Shown: positions 7,605-14,293 of the stretch, piece by piece
Numbering within the stretch: position 1 is the first letter of the stretch
Layout of the letters: every line of letters starts with the position of its first letter
NCBI GenBank assembly: GCA_015486705.1
Contig: WFRG01000024.1
Coordinates: forward strand, 1 to 14,923
Direction of reading: 5' to 3'
DNA from: Hippea sp.
GTDB taxonomy: Bacteria; Campylobacterota_A; Desulfurellia; Desulfurellales; Hippeaceae
DNA length: 14,923 nucleotides
Notes under the pieces: model-generated
Told to the model about the DNA's origin: nothing
Seen by the model: only the letters and a program-made list of their open reading frames with translations
The model's database searches: none
Translations under genes and position numbers: made by a program

Positions 7605-8433
7605 CCAATATTCCTTTAAAAATCCTTGCTTGTTTAAGATATTCAATCAATTGTTCTTCTTTTTCACTTTTAACTAAATTAGCAAACTCTTTTAACTGCC
7701 CTATATATTCAGAAATAGCTTTTAAAACGTTATCCTTATTTTTCAAAAATATATCACTCCACATATGTTCAGAGGAGGCAGCAACGCGTGTATAGTCCCT
7801 AAAACCACCGCCTATAAACCTAAACTCTTCTGATTTACCCGAAACAAGATGAACGAGCGTATATGCGATAACATGCGGTAGATGGCTAACATATCCAAAT
7901 ACCTCATCATGCAACTCTGGGCTCATTATTTTAACAATCATACCAAGCGATTTGGCAAACTCCCTACCAAAATTCAAAAGGCTTTCACTCATATCAGAAT
8001 ACGGCGTCACAATGCAATATGCTCCTTCAAAAAGACTATCAAACGCAGCTTCAGGTCCAAAGTTCTCAGTGCCTGCTATAGGATGCATTGGAATATAATT
8101 CGCGTTTCCACCAAAATAAGATAAAACCCTATCGACTATGTATTTTTTTACGCTTCCAACATCTATAACCACTGTTTTTTTATTTAAACTCAAAATATCA
8201 ATCACATAATCAGAAATCGCACTTACAGGCGTTGACACAACGACAAAATCGGCATTAGAAATCCTACTTAAACTGGATTTTTCATCTATAACGCCCAACT
8301 CCAAAGCTTTATCCAAATTAACTTCACTTTTATCATATCCTACTATATGTTTGGCTAAGTTTTTCTTTTTTAAGGAAAGAGCAATCGACCCACCAATTAA
8401 TCCAACGCCAACAATTCCTACCTTATCAAACAT
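7597..8433 (-). CDS. tyrA: Prephenate (arogenate) dehydrogenase
   Basis: A 278-residue monofunctional TyrA of the tyrosine pathway; there is no fused chorismate mutase or ACT domain. The Rossmann motif is GVGLIGGS (9-16). Asp34 at the end of the second strand (VGYDKS) favours NAD over NADP. The catalytic His117 lies in MHPIAGTE (116-123), and a second conserved His pair is SHLPH (183-187). It converts prephenate, or arogenate, by oxidative decarboxylation; the reading does not distinguish the two substrates. It overlaps hisC and cmk by 8 bp each. The hisC-tyrA pairing also occurs in other bacteria and fits a shared role in aromatic amino acid synthesis. Confidence 0.95.
   Translation of the reverse strand: MFDKVGIVGVGLIGGSIALSLKKKNLAKHIVGYDKSEVNLDKALELGVIDEKSSLSRISNADFVVVSTPVSAISDYVIDILSLNKKTVVIDVGSVKKYIVDRVLSYFGGNANYIPMHPIAGTENFGPEAAFDSLFEGAYCIVTPYSDMSESLLNFGREFAKSLGMIVKIMSPELHDEVFGYVSHLPHVIAYTLVHLVSGKSEEFRFIGGGFRDYTRVAASSEHMWSDIFLKNKDNVLKAISEYIGQLKEFANLVKSEKEEQLIEYLKQARIFKGILDG
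7612..7617 (-). promoter_or_regulatory. Ribosome binding site deciding the cmk start
   Basis: AAAGGA on the minus strand, 7 nt before ATG 7604. It supports this start over the upstream TTG at 7646. The site lies inside the end of tyrA, which points to translational coupling. Confidence 0.65.
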
Positions 8434-9517
8434 TCAGAATTTCTTCCAGATTAGAAATGAATATTCTATTTTCCTCATCCGTTCCTACAGTTACTCTAAG
8501 CATCGTCTTATATCCATAGCCAGTCATCGACCTTATAATAACGCCTCTTTTTAAAAGCTCTCTATAAATGAAATCCGCATCCCTGTTTACGTCAAATAAA
8601 ACATAATTTGTATAAGACTTTACATACCTAAGTCCCATTCTATCAAATTCACTATACAAATAGGACTTTCCTCTTTTGGTCACATCAACACTATTTTTTA
8701 CATGTTCTTCATCGTCTAAGGCAGCCAAAGCAGCATTCTGCGCCACGATATTAACATTAAAAGGCGGTCTAACCCTATTTAGATAATCTGTTATATCAGC
8801 TTTAGCAATACCATAGCCAATTCTCAAACCCGCAAGCCCGTAGGCTTTAGAGAACGTTCTTAAGATGATTACATTACCCTTTTCATAAAGATCAAGCAAT
8901 TCTTCATAATCATCCTCACTTATTGCATACTCATAATAAGCTTCGTCTATTACAACAAGCGTATTGTCAGAAACACTATCAATAACCCTTTCTATATCAG
9001 CTTTTTTAATAATTGTTCCTGTTGGGTTGTTGGGTGTATTCAAAAAAATAACCCTCGTTTTATTGTTAATACGTTCAATAAGTGCATCTACATCATATGC
9101 AAAATCCTTCAAAGGAAGTTCAACCAACTTCTTACCAAAAGACATGCCAATGATTTTATACTCCACAAACGTCGGATAACAATAAAGAATTTCATCGTCT
9201 GAGCCCGTAGCAAATGTTCTATAAATCAGCTCTATTAGTTCATCCGAGCCATTACCAAAAATTATATTATCCCTTGAAACGGAAAGTTTCTCAGCCAATT
9301 TATTTTTCAAATAAAAACAATCCCCATCTGGATAAAAATTAACATTTTCTGCAACATTCCTTATAGCCTCAATAGCTTTCTTTGAAGGACCTAAAGGATT
9401 TTCGTTTGATGCAAGCTTAATAATTCTACCCTCTACACCAAGCTCTCTTCTCAACTCTTCTATAGGCTTACCGCCCTCATAAGGCTTCAAATTTTCTATA
9501 TGTTTATCTACTCTCAT
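8426..9517 (-). CDS. hisC: Histidinol-phosphate / aromatic aminotransferase
   Basis: A 363-residue fold-type I PLP aminotransferase. Visible motifs are NENPLGPS (38-45), the PLP-phosphate region FGNGSDE (87-93), TPNNPTG (161-167), DEAYYEY (191-197) and the Schiff-base lysine Lys224 in TFSKAYGLAGLRIGY, plus the late substrate-binding Arg in MLRVTVGT. The HisC reaction converts imidazole-acetol phosphate and glutamate to histidinol phosphate. Because it precedes tyrA and no other his gene is near, it may also, or mainly, serve tyrosine and phenylalanine synthesis; this is inference from context. ATG 9517 has GAGGTG 7 nt upstream. An adjacent TTG at 9520 would add one residue. It lies 11 bp after the cyclase gene and overlaps tyrA by 8 bp. 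Confidence 0.93.
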   Translation of the reverse strand: MRVDKHIENLKPYEGGKPIEELRRELGVEGRIIKLASNENPLGPSKKAIEAIRNVAENVNFYPDGDCFYLKNKLAEKLSVSRDNIIFGNGSDELIELIYRTFATGSDDEILYCYPTFVEYKIIGMSFGKKLVELPLKDFAYDVDALIERINNKTRVIFLNTPNNPTGTIIKKADIERVIDSVSDNTLVVIDEAYYEYAISEDDYEELLDLYEKGNVIILRTFSKAYGLAGLRIGYGIAKADITDYLNRVRPPFNVNIVAQNAALAALDDEEHVKNSVDVTKRGKSYLYSEFDRMGLRYVKSYTNYVLFDVNRDADFIYRELLKRGVIIRSMTGYGYKTMLRVTVGTDEENRIFISNLEEILNV

Positions 9518-9524
9518 CAATTAG

Positions 9525-9530
9525 CACCTC
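9525..9530 (-). promoter_or_regulatory. Ribosome binding site of hisC overlapping the upstream stop
   Basis: GAGGTG lies 7 nt before ATG 9517 (4 nt before TTG 9520) and overlaps the TGA of the cyclase gene (TGAGGTG). Ribosomes ending on the cyclase gene could re-initiate directly on hisC. Confidence 0.65.
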
Positions 9531-10473
9531 ATTCTAAAACTGTTATTTCCCCTTTTTCATTTTTCTTGGTCTTATACAGAGCCTGATCAACCCTATCTAA
9601 AACACTTTCCACCGTATCACCGTCCTTTACCTGAGTAACTCCCAAGGATAAGCTACATTTAAATTCAATATTGTTTTTCTTAAACTTTATTGAGTTGATT
9701 TTATCTTTAATCTTCCTTGCCACAACAACAGCATCATCCAGTTTTGTCTCTGGCAGTATAACTATAAACTCATCTCCACCATACCTTATAGGTATATCTG
9801 ATTTTCTGGTAGATGTTTTCAATACTGAACCAATAACTCTAAGCACCTCATCCCCGGCCAAATGCCCGTACGTATCGTTAATACTCTTAAAATTATCCAA
9901 ATCCATCATAATAACACTAAAAACCTTTTTGTATCTATTGTAGCTGTAGATCAAATTCTCAAGAACATCGTTCATATACCGTCTTAAATACAAACCGGTT
10001 AAATGGTCTTTTAAAGACATCTCTTTTATATTTTCTATGGACTTTCTCTGCTTTTCCAAAACTTTTCTTGCTGCTTCCAATTCAGATTTTAAGGAATAAT
10101 TTATATATTTAACCTTTTCAAGCTCGTTTGCTATTCCCTCATCAACCATTCCTGCATAATTTGAAATGCTCTTTATAGAATCATCGTATTGAACAGCAGA
10201 CTTCTCCAATTTTTCTTTAACATCATCCGTTATATCCTTTATGTTAGACGCTATATCCAAAACCCTACGTTTTAGCTGCTCCAACTCCTCAGAGGAAACC
10301 TCACCCGAACCATACAAAAACCTATGGAGTTCTGACTCTTTCAATCCATACTCAAGTGCAACCTCAACGAAAATCTTATAGTAATTAAAGGGAGTTAAAA
10401 TAATATCCCTCTTTGTTGCCCTGTATAAAGCCTCTTTGATGATTGCAACGAGCTTATCAGAATTATTTCTCAT
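9529..10473 (-). CDS. Diguanylate cyclase (GGDEF), soluble, with helical N-terminal region
   Basis: A 314-residue protein predicted to make cyclic di-GMP from two GTP. The GGDEF domain spans about 150-314. It shows DHLTGLYLRR (156-165), metal-binding Asp191 in MMDLDNFK, and an intact active-site GGDEF (232-236). An RxxD inhibitory I-site (Arg223-Asp226) sits five residues upstream, so product feedback is likely. Residues 1-55 contain TPFNYYKIF (27-35), similar to a P-x-NY block I recall at the N-terminus of other cyclases. Residues 60-150 look like coiled coil. There are no membrane helices or classical sensor domain, so its input is unknown. It sits between birA (11-bp overlap) and hisC (11-bp gap) in a biosynthetic run, which is unusual. 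Confidence 0.93.
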   Translation of the reverse strand: MRNNSDKLVAIIKEALYRATKRDIILTPFNYYKIFVEVALEYGLKESELHRFLYGSGEVSSEELEQLKRRVLDIASNIKDITDDVKEKLEKSAVQYDDSIKSISNYAGMVDEGIANELEKVKYINYSLKSELEAARKVLEKQRKSIENIKEMSLKDHLTGLYLRRYMNDVLENLIYSYNRYKKVFSVIMMDLDNFKSINDTYGHLAGDEVLRVIGSVLKTSTRKSDIPIRYGGDEFIVILPETKLDDAVVVARKIKDKINSIKFKKNNIEFKCSLSLGVTQVKDGDTVESVLDRVDQALYKTKKNEKGEITVLE

Positions 10474-11443
10474 CTACAAACCTCACACTATCAGCTGTTA
10501 AGACCTTTTTTACATCCTTGCCCATGTCAACAAGCAAAAAACCATCCTCATCAATGTCCTTTGCCAATCCAACAAGCACATCTCCATCAGAATGTATTTC
10601 AACCTTCCTTCCAAGAGTGTTATTACTTTTCTTCCACAAATTGAGTATTTTTTCTCTGCCTTCGCTTGTTAAAATATTCAGAAGATTCTCCAAATAAAAC
10701 AGAGTATTGCTCAAAAGTATAGCTCTATCTACTTTCTCTTTCGTCAATACATACATGCTCGTTGCCTTGGACTTTATCTCATCTGGCATTTCTTTCATAT
10801 TAACGTTTATACCAAAACCAATTATTGCATTAGTCAAAACCCCAGCTTCACTGCGTGTCTCAAGTAACACGCCAGCTATCTTTTTATCACCCACCATAAC
10901 ATCATTTGGCCATTTTATTTTAGCATCTTCTATCCCAAAATCACTCAAAGCCTCTTTTATAGCAATAGATGTAGCAAACATTATAGCAATAGAATCTGAC
11001 ACATCCATATTCTTTGGTGTATATATTAACGACACATATATATTTTCACCCTTGGGCGATAACCACTTTCTCTTCTGTCTTCCACGCCCAGACGTCTGTT
11101 CCTCAGCAATAACGAGTGTTCCATGTGAATCTGGGTCTTTTTCCAATATATATTCTGCTTCATCCATAGTTGAAGAGGTTAATCTAAAATACTCGATTTT
11201 CTTACCAAATATCTTCGTATTTAAATGGCGTTTAATTTCGTATGGTATTAAAATATCCTTAGCCTCCTCCTTAAGAATATACCCTACACTACGTTTTCCT
11301 TCAATCTTATAACCCAATTTCTGCAGGTTTTTAATTCTATTCCACACCGCTATCCTACTGACGCCCAACTTATCACACATCTTTTCACTAGTCACATACT
11401 TACCAATATTCTTATAAAGCTCGTCTAAGATTACATCATTCAT
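10463..11443 (-). CDS. birA: Bifunctional biotin-[acetyl-CoA-carboxylase] ligase / biotin repressor
   Basis: A 326-residue BirA with three parts. Residues 1-60 form a winged-helix DNA-binding domain (LGVSRIAVWNRIKNLQKLGY, helix-turn-helix near 22-45), so it may also repress biotin genes. The central ligase domain has the biotinyl-AMP loop SGRGRQKRKW (118-127), KWPND (177-181) and AGVLLE (190-195). The last ~45 residues form an SH3-like cap (GLAKDIDEDGFLLV). It makes biotinyl-AMP and attaches biotin to carboxylase carrier domains. No biotin synthesis gene or obvious operator is visible in the window. It overlaps thiC by 4 bp (ATGA) and the cyclase gene by 11 bp. Confidence 0.96.
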   Translation of the reverse strand: MNDVILDELYKNIGKYVTSEKMCDKLGVSRIAVWNRIKNLQKLGYKIEGKRSVGYILKEEAKDILIPYEIKRHLNTKIFGKKIEYFRLTSSTMDEAEYILEKDPDSHGTLVIAEEQTSGRGRQKRKWLSPKGENIYVSLIYTPKNMDVSDSIAIMFATSIAIKEALSDFGIEDAKIKWPNDVMVGDKKIAGVLLETRSEAGVLTNAIIGFGINVNMKEMPDEIKSKATSMYVLTKEKVDRAILLSNTLFYLENLLNILTSEGREKILNLWKKSNNTLGRKVEIHSDGDVLVGLAKDIDEDGFLLVDMGKDVKKVLTADSVRFVDEK

Positions 11444-12726
11444 CTTTTATTCCTCAACGCTTTATTTAATAGTTTTATTGCACAGAATTTTCCACACATT
11501 GTACATACATCACTTTCTTGTGGCAGAGAAGACTCTCTTTCCCGCTTTACATACTCAGGATCTATGGAAAGTTTTATCATACTATCCCAATCTAAGGCTT
11601 TTCTTGCCTTGCTCATTTCCAAATCCCATTCAAAAGCTCCAGGAATTCCTTTTGCAATATCCGCTGCATGGGCTGCAATACGAGTCACTATAACACCTTC
11701 CCTAACATCCTCAGGAGTAGGTAATCTAACATGCTCAGCTCGCGTTACATAACATAGAAAATCTGCGCCATACGCTGCCATCAGTGCACCGCCTATAGCA
11801 CTTGTAATATGGTCATAGCCAGGTGCAATATCTGTGACTACTGGCCCCAATACATAAAATGGTGCACCTTCACAAAGGCTATTTTCTATTTGAGCATTTG
11901 TAATAACCTGATTTATAGGAACATGCCCAGGTCCTTCTATCATCGATTGAACACCAGCATCAAGCGCCCTTTTATGCAACTCACCAAGCAAAATTAACTC
12001 ATGAATTTGAGCCCTATCGGTAGCATCAGCTATGGCACCTGGTCTAAAACCATCCCCCAAAGATAAAGTCACATCGTATTCTTTGGCTATCTCAAGTACC
12101 CTATCAAAATGCTCAAACAACGGATTTTCTTTTTCATTATAAAGCATCCATACAGAAAGAAACGTTCCCCCTCTTGAAACCAAATCTTCTACCCTACCTT
12201 GTTTAATTAACCTATCGAGTGTACCTTGTGTAACACCACAGTGCAAAGTCATATAGTCAATTCCGTCCTTGGCCTGCTTTTCAATTGTAGAAAAGATATC
12301 ATCTTCAGTCATATACGCTATAGAACCTTTATTTGCCGCAACTTCAACTGCTGCTTGATAAATAGGTACATTTCCAACAACAATAGGAGACTCTTCCAAA
12401 ATCTTTCTCCTAATAAAATCTAAGTCTCCACCGGTAGATAAATCCATGACGGAATCGGCTCCTGCCTCATAAGCAGCCTTTAGTTTTTTAAGCTCCATCT
12501 CAAGCTGAGCGATATCCGAAGAAGTACCTATATTGGCATTAACCTTTGTTTTTAAACCTTTACCTATACCCACCGGTTTAATATCGTGATTTTTGTTTTT
12601 TGGAATCACTATTGTGCCATTTTTTAAACCTTCCATAATAAACCCAACAGAGCGGTTCTCATCCTTTGCAACCTGCTCTATTTCCCGCGTAACAATCCCT
12701 GATTTTGCAGCCTCAATCTGCGTCAT
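11440..12726 (-). CDS. thiC: Phosphomethylpyrimidine synthase ThiC (short form)
   Basis: A 428-residue radical-SAM enzyme that rearranges aminoimidazole ribotide to HMP phosphate, the pyrimidine half of thiamine. It is the short ThiC form and lacks the N-terminal extension of the ~630-residue E. coli type. Recognisable blocks include NANIGTSSD, DLSTGGDLD, TLHCGVTQG, LGDGFRPG, EGPGHVP and LGPVVTDIAPGYDHI. The cluster cysteines at the C-terminus read CTMCGKFC (408-415), a CX2CX3C spacing, one residue shorter than the CX2CX4C I recall for the long form. GGGGAG precedes the ATG with good spacing. It is the first gene of the long minus-strand unit, and a promoter lies about 35 bp upstream. No TPP riboswitch is seen in the leader. 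Confidence 0.97.
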   Translation of the reverse strand: MTQIEAAKSGIVTREIEQVAKDENRSVGFIMEGLKNGTIVIPKNKNHDIKPVGIGKGLKTKVNANIGTSSDIAQLEMELKKLKAAYEAGADSVMDLSTGGDLDFIRRKILEESPIVVGNVPIYQAAVEVAANKGSIAYMTEDDIFSTIEKQAKDGIDYMTLHCGVTQGTLDRLIKQGRVEDLVSRGGTFLSVWMLYNEKENPLFEHFDRVLEIAKEYDVTLSLGDGFRPGAIADATDRAQIHELILLGELHKRALDAGVQSMIEGPGHVPINQVITNAQIENSLCEGAPFYVLGPVVTDIAPGYDHITSAIGGALMAAYGADFLCYVTRAEHVRLPTPEDVREGVIVTRIAAHAADIAKGIPGAFEWDLEMSKARKALDWDSMIKLSIDPEYVKRERESSLPQESDVCTMCGKFCAIKLLNKALRNKR

Positions 12727-12758
12727 AATTTACTCCCCTAACATAAAATTATCAGGAT

Positions 12759-12787
12759 TTTATACTATACAAGATAGAAATTATCAA
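12759..12787 (-). promoter_or_regulatory. Sigma70-type promoter for the thiC-led operon
   Basis: On the minus strand TTGATA (12782-12787), a 17-bp spacer and TATAAA (12759-12764). The predicted start site is near 12752, leaving a leader of about 25 nt before the thiC ATG. It lies in the 123-bp gap between cinA and thiC and is the only promoter-sized gap before the 11-gene run. A TPP riboswitch would not fit in this leader. Confidence 0.72.
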
Positions 12788-12793
12788 GAGTTT

Positions 12794-12804
12794 GTTAATT
12801 TAAC
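12794..12804. repeat. 11-bp palindrome upstream of the thiC promoter
   Basis: GTTAA-A-TTAAC is a perfect inverted repeat ending 6 bp before the -35 element. It could be an operator half-site pair, but in AT-rich intergenic DNA such a palindrome can arise by chance. Confidence 0.35.
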
Positions 12805-12849
12805 AGTTATGGAATGTAGATTTTATTACTACAAAGTCCACAGAAAATA

Positions 12850-13626
12850 TTACTTGTTTGATTCTACAAGCTCTTTAAGGGCTTTCACAGCTAAATCTAT
12901 TTTTCTCAAGCCCTCTGCCTGGTCTCTTCCAAAAGCCATAAATCTAACGTTCATTTTCTTATCATCAAACCCTGAAGGCAGAGATTTTATATAAACATCA
13001 TAGGATTTCATAACTTTATCTATAAAATTTCCCAAAACGCTCTCATCGTTTACATCAAAAAAAATTTCTTTAATAACACTAACTTTGTTTGTCAGATTTC
13101 TCAATACAGAAACCACTTCATTTTCAAACATAGGTTTCATCTCTTTTGGGACACCAGGCAGGCAAAATATATGCTTTCCATCCTTCTCAACATAAACTCC
13201 CCATGCAGCACCAATACTATTTTTAAGGGGCTTACTTCCTTCGATTAAATAAGCCATTTTCTTTCTCTTCTCATTTAATCCTGGACTTTCTATTTTTCCT
13301 TCGCTGTAAAGTTTCGTGTAAAAGTTATCTATAAAATTCAACGCTTCTTTATCTAAATAAGTTTCCCTATTCAAAGCTTCAGCAACAGACTCTAACGTTA
13401 TATCATCGAACGTAGGACCTAAACCACCTGTAGTAATAATAACATCAACCTTATCAATAACAAAATTTATGGAACTAATAATATCCTCTTTTTTGTCGTC
13501 AACGGATAGAATAAATCGATTATCAAAACCCATACGGTACAAATAAGAAGAAATAAAAGCAGAATTCGTATCCGTAATTACACCACTAACTATCTCTTTT
13601 CCTATAGAAAAAACTGCAGATTTCAT
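12850..13626 (-). CDS. cinA: CinA-like protein, N-terminal MoCF/COG1058 domain only
   Basis: A 258-residue protein of the molybdopterin-binding-fold CinA family (COG1058). The start MKSAVFSIGKEIVSG resembles the family IGxELLxGxxxxTN block, and TDTNSAFIS follows. TTGGLGPTFDDIT (65-77) is the signature; KNSIGAAWG (135-143) and LPGVPKEM (156-163) are further blocks. Full-length CinA is about 400 residues with a C-terminal PncC nicotinamide-nucleotide amidase domain, which is absent here. Related stand-alone domains have been linked to ADP-ribose or NAD-derivative hydrolysis; the substrate here is unknown. The expected Asp of the IGD motif is Lys10. The start has no Shine-Dalgarno and lies 12 nt after the CCA of tRNA-Asp, so it probably relies on the tRNA transcript. 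Confidence 0.88.
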   Translation of the reverse strand: MKSAVFSIGKEIVSGVITDTNSAFISSYLYRMGFDNRFILSVDDKKEDIISSINFVIDKVDVIITTGGLGPTFDDITLESVAEALNRETYLDKEALNFIDNFYTKLYSEGKIESPGLNEKRKKMAYLIEGSKPLKNSIGAAWGVYVEKDGKHIFCLPGVPKEMKPMFENEVVSVLRNLTNKVSVIKEIFFDVNDESVLGNFIDKVMKSYDVYIKSLPSGFDDKKMNVRFMAFGRDQAEGLRKIDLAVKALKELVESNK

Positions 13627-13638
13627 ACAAACAAAAAA

Positions 13639-13715
13639 TGGCGGAGCCGACGAGACTTGAACTCGCGACCTCTGGCGTGACAGGCCAGCGTTCTAACCAG
13701 CTGAACTACGGCTCC
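13639..13715 (-). tRNA. tRNA-Asp (GUC)
   Basis: A 77-nt cloverleaf. Acceptor GGAGCCG pairs with CGGCTCC; discriminator G73 and an encoded CCA (13639-13641) follow. The D-stem is GTTC/GAAC. The anticodon stem CTGGC/GCCAG encloses loop CTGTCAC with anticodon GTC (plus-strand 13679-13681). The T-stem is GCGAG/CTCGT with loop TTCAAGT. A T6 run directly follows the CCA, just before cinA. Confidence 0.97.
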
Positions 13716-13728
13716 GCAATAACATCAG

Positions 13729-13804
13729 TGGTGGGCGCAGCAGGACTTGAACCTACGACCCCCTGCTTGTAAGGCAGGTGCTCTTCCAGCTGAGCTATGC
13801 GCCC
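13729..13804 (-). tRNA. tRNA-Val (UAC)
   Basis: A 76-nt cloverleaf with acceptor GGGCGCA/TGCGCCC, discriminator A73 and encoded CCA. Anticodon stem CCTGC/GCAGG holds loop CTTACAA, giving anticodon TAC (plus-strand 13769-13771). T-loop TTCAAGT. It sits 13 nt upstream of tRNA-Asp and 13 nt downstream of the HU gene, so it needs processing out of a shared transcript. Confidence 0.97.
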
Positions 13805-13817
13805 TATTCTTAAGCTG

Positions 13818-14093
13818 CTACTTGTTGACCTTTTCCTTAAAAATCCTACCGCACTTAAAGCTCGGTAAATTAAAGGCTTCGATTTTCAGCTTTTCACCAG
13901 TTCTTGGGTTTCTACCCATTCTTGCGGATCTTTTACTTACATAAAACGTTCCAAATCCAGCAAAACCAACCTTTTCACCTTCCGCTACAGCTTCCATAAT
14001 CGTCTCAACTGTTGCATCGATAATTTTCTTTGTCTGCGTCTTGGTAGCACCAACTTTTTCAGCCACCTTTTCTATTAGCTCAGCCTTTGTCAT
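13818..14093 (-). CDS. hup: HU-family DNA-binding protein
   Basis: A 91-residue nucleoid protein of the HU/IHF family, normal for HU (about 90). The N-terminal helices are MTKAELIEKVAEKVG. The signature GFGTFYVSKRSARMGRNP (46-63) includes the DNA-intercalating Pro63 arm, followed by TGEKLKI. The C-terminal PSFKCGRIFKEKVN (77-90) matches the family PAFKxGKxLKxxVN pattern with an unusual Cys81. It bends and compacts DNA, probably as a homodimer. The start is ATG 14093, with GGAGGT 6 nt upstream. The reading frame continues upstream to 14144, but that extension would run through the tRNA-Glu gene. It lies between tRNA-Glu and tRNA-Val and is probably co-transcribed with them. Confidence 0.96.
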   Translation of the reverse strand: MTKAELIEKVAEKVGATKTQTKKIIDATVETIMEAVAEGEKVGFAGFGTFYVSKRSARMGRNPRTGEKLKIEAFNLPSFKCGRIFKEKVNK

Positions 14094-14099
14094 AAAGCT

Positions 14100-14105
14100 A
14101 CCTCC
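14100..14105 (-). promoter_or_regulatory. Ribosome binding site deciding the HU start
   Basis: GGAGGT on the minus strand, 6 nt before ATG 14093, in the 23-nt spacer after the tRNA-Glu CCA. It confirms the 91-residue HU and excludes a start inside the tRNA. Confidence 0.85.
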
Positions 14106-14116
14106 ATTTTCTAAAA

Positions 14117-14193
14117 TGGCGTCCCCAGCGGGATTTGAACCCACGTTACCGCCGTGAAAGGGCGGTGTCCTTGGCCTACTAGACGATGGGGAC
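14117..14193 (-). tRNA. tRNA-Glu (UUC)
   Basis: A 77-nt cloverleaf with acceptor GTCCCCA/TGGGGAC, discriminator G73 and encoded CCA (14117-14119). Anticodon stem CCGCC/GGCGG holds loop CTTTCAC with anticodon TTC (plus-strand 14156-14158). T-loop TTCAAAT. It lies 15 nt after tRNA-Lys and 23 nt before the HU start. Confidence 0.97.
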
Positions 14194-14208
14194 GAGTAAT
14201 TTACAAAC

Positions 14209-14284
14209 TGGTGGGCCGTGCAGGAATCGAACCTGCGGCCAATAGCTTAAAAGGCTACTGCTCTACCGACTGAGCTAACGGCCC
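14209..14284 (-). tRNA. tRNA-Lys (UUU)
   Basis: A 76-nt cloverleaf with acceptor GGGCCGT/ACGGCCC, discriminator A73 and encoded CCA. Anticodon stem GTAGC/GCTAT (one G-U pair) holds loop CTTTTAA with anticodon TTT (plus-strand 14249-14251). T-loop TTCGATT. First RNA gene of the mixed unit, about 25 nt after the predicted start site. Confidence 0.97.
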
Positions 14285-14293
14285 ACTTCATCT

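Noticed and set aside
7605..7646. TTG start giving a 228-residue Cmk
   Set aside because: The 14 extra residues lie inside tyrA and precede the conserved first strand; ATG 7604 has a proper ribosome binding site.
10707..11312. A 201-codon open frame on the plus strand opposite birA
   Set aside because: It is antisense to a clearly conserved birA, has no recognisable protein motif and no convincing start site; it reflects low-GC codon use on the other strand.
12593..12994. A 133-codon plus-strand open frame spanning the thiC-cinA gap
   Set aside because: Most of it is antisense to thiC and cinA. The middle covers the thiC promoter region and the translation has no family resemblance.
13633..13638. 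T6 run after tRNA-Asp as an intrinsic terminator
   Set aside because: There is no separate GC-rich hairpin, only the tRNA itself, and cinA begins 6 nt later, so read-through is more likely.
14094..14144. N-terminal extension of the HU protein
   Set aside because: It would be translated through tRNA-Glu. A good Shine-Dalgarno and the family start support ATG 14093.
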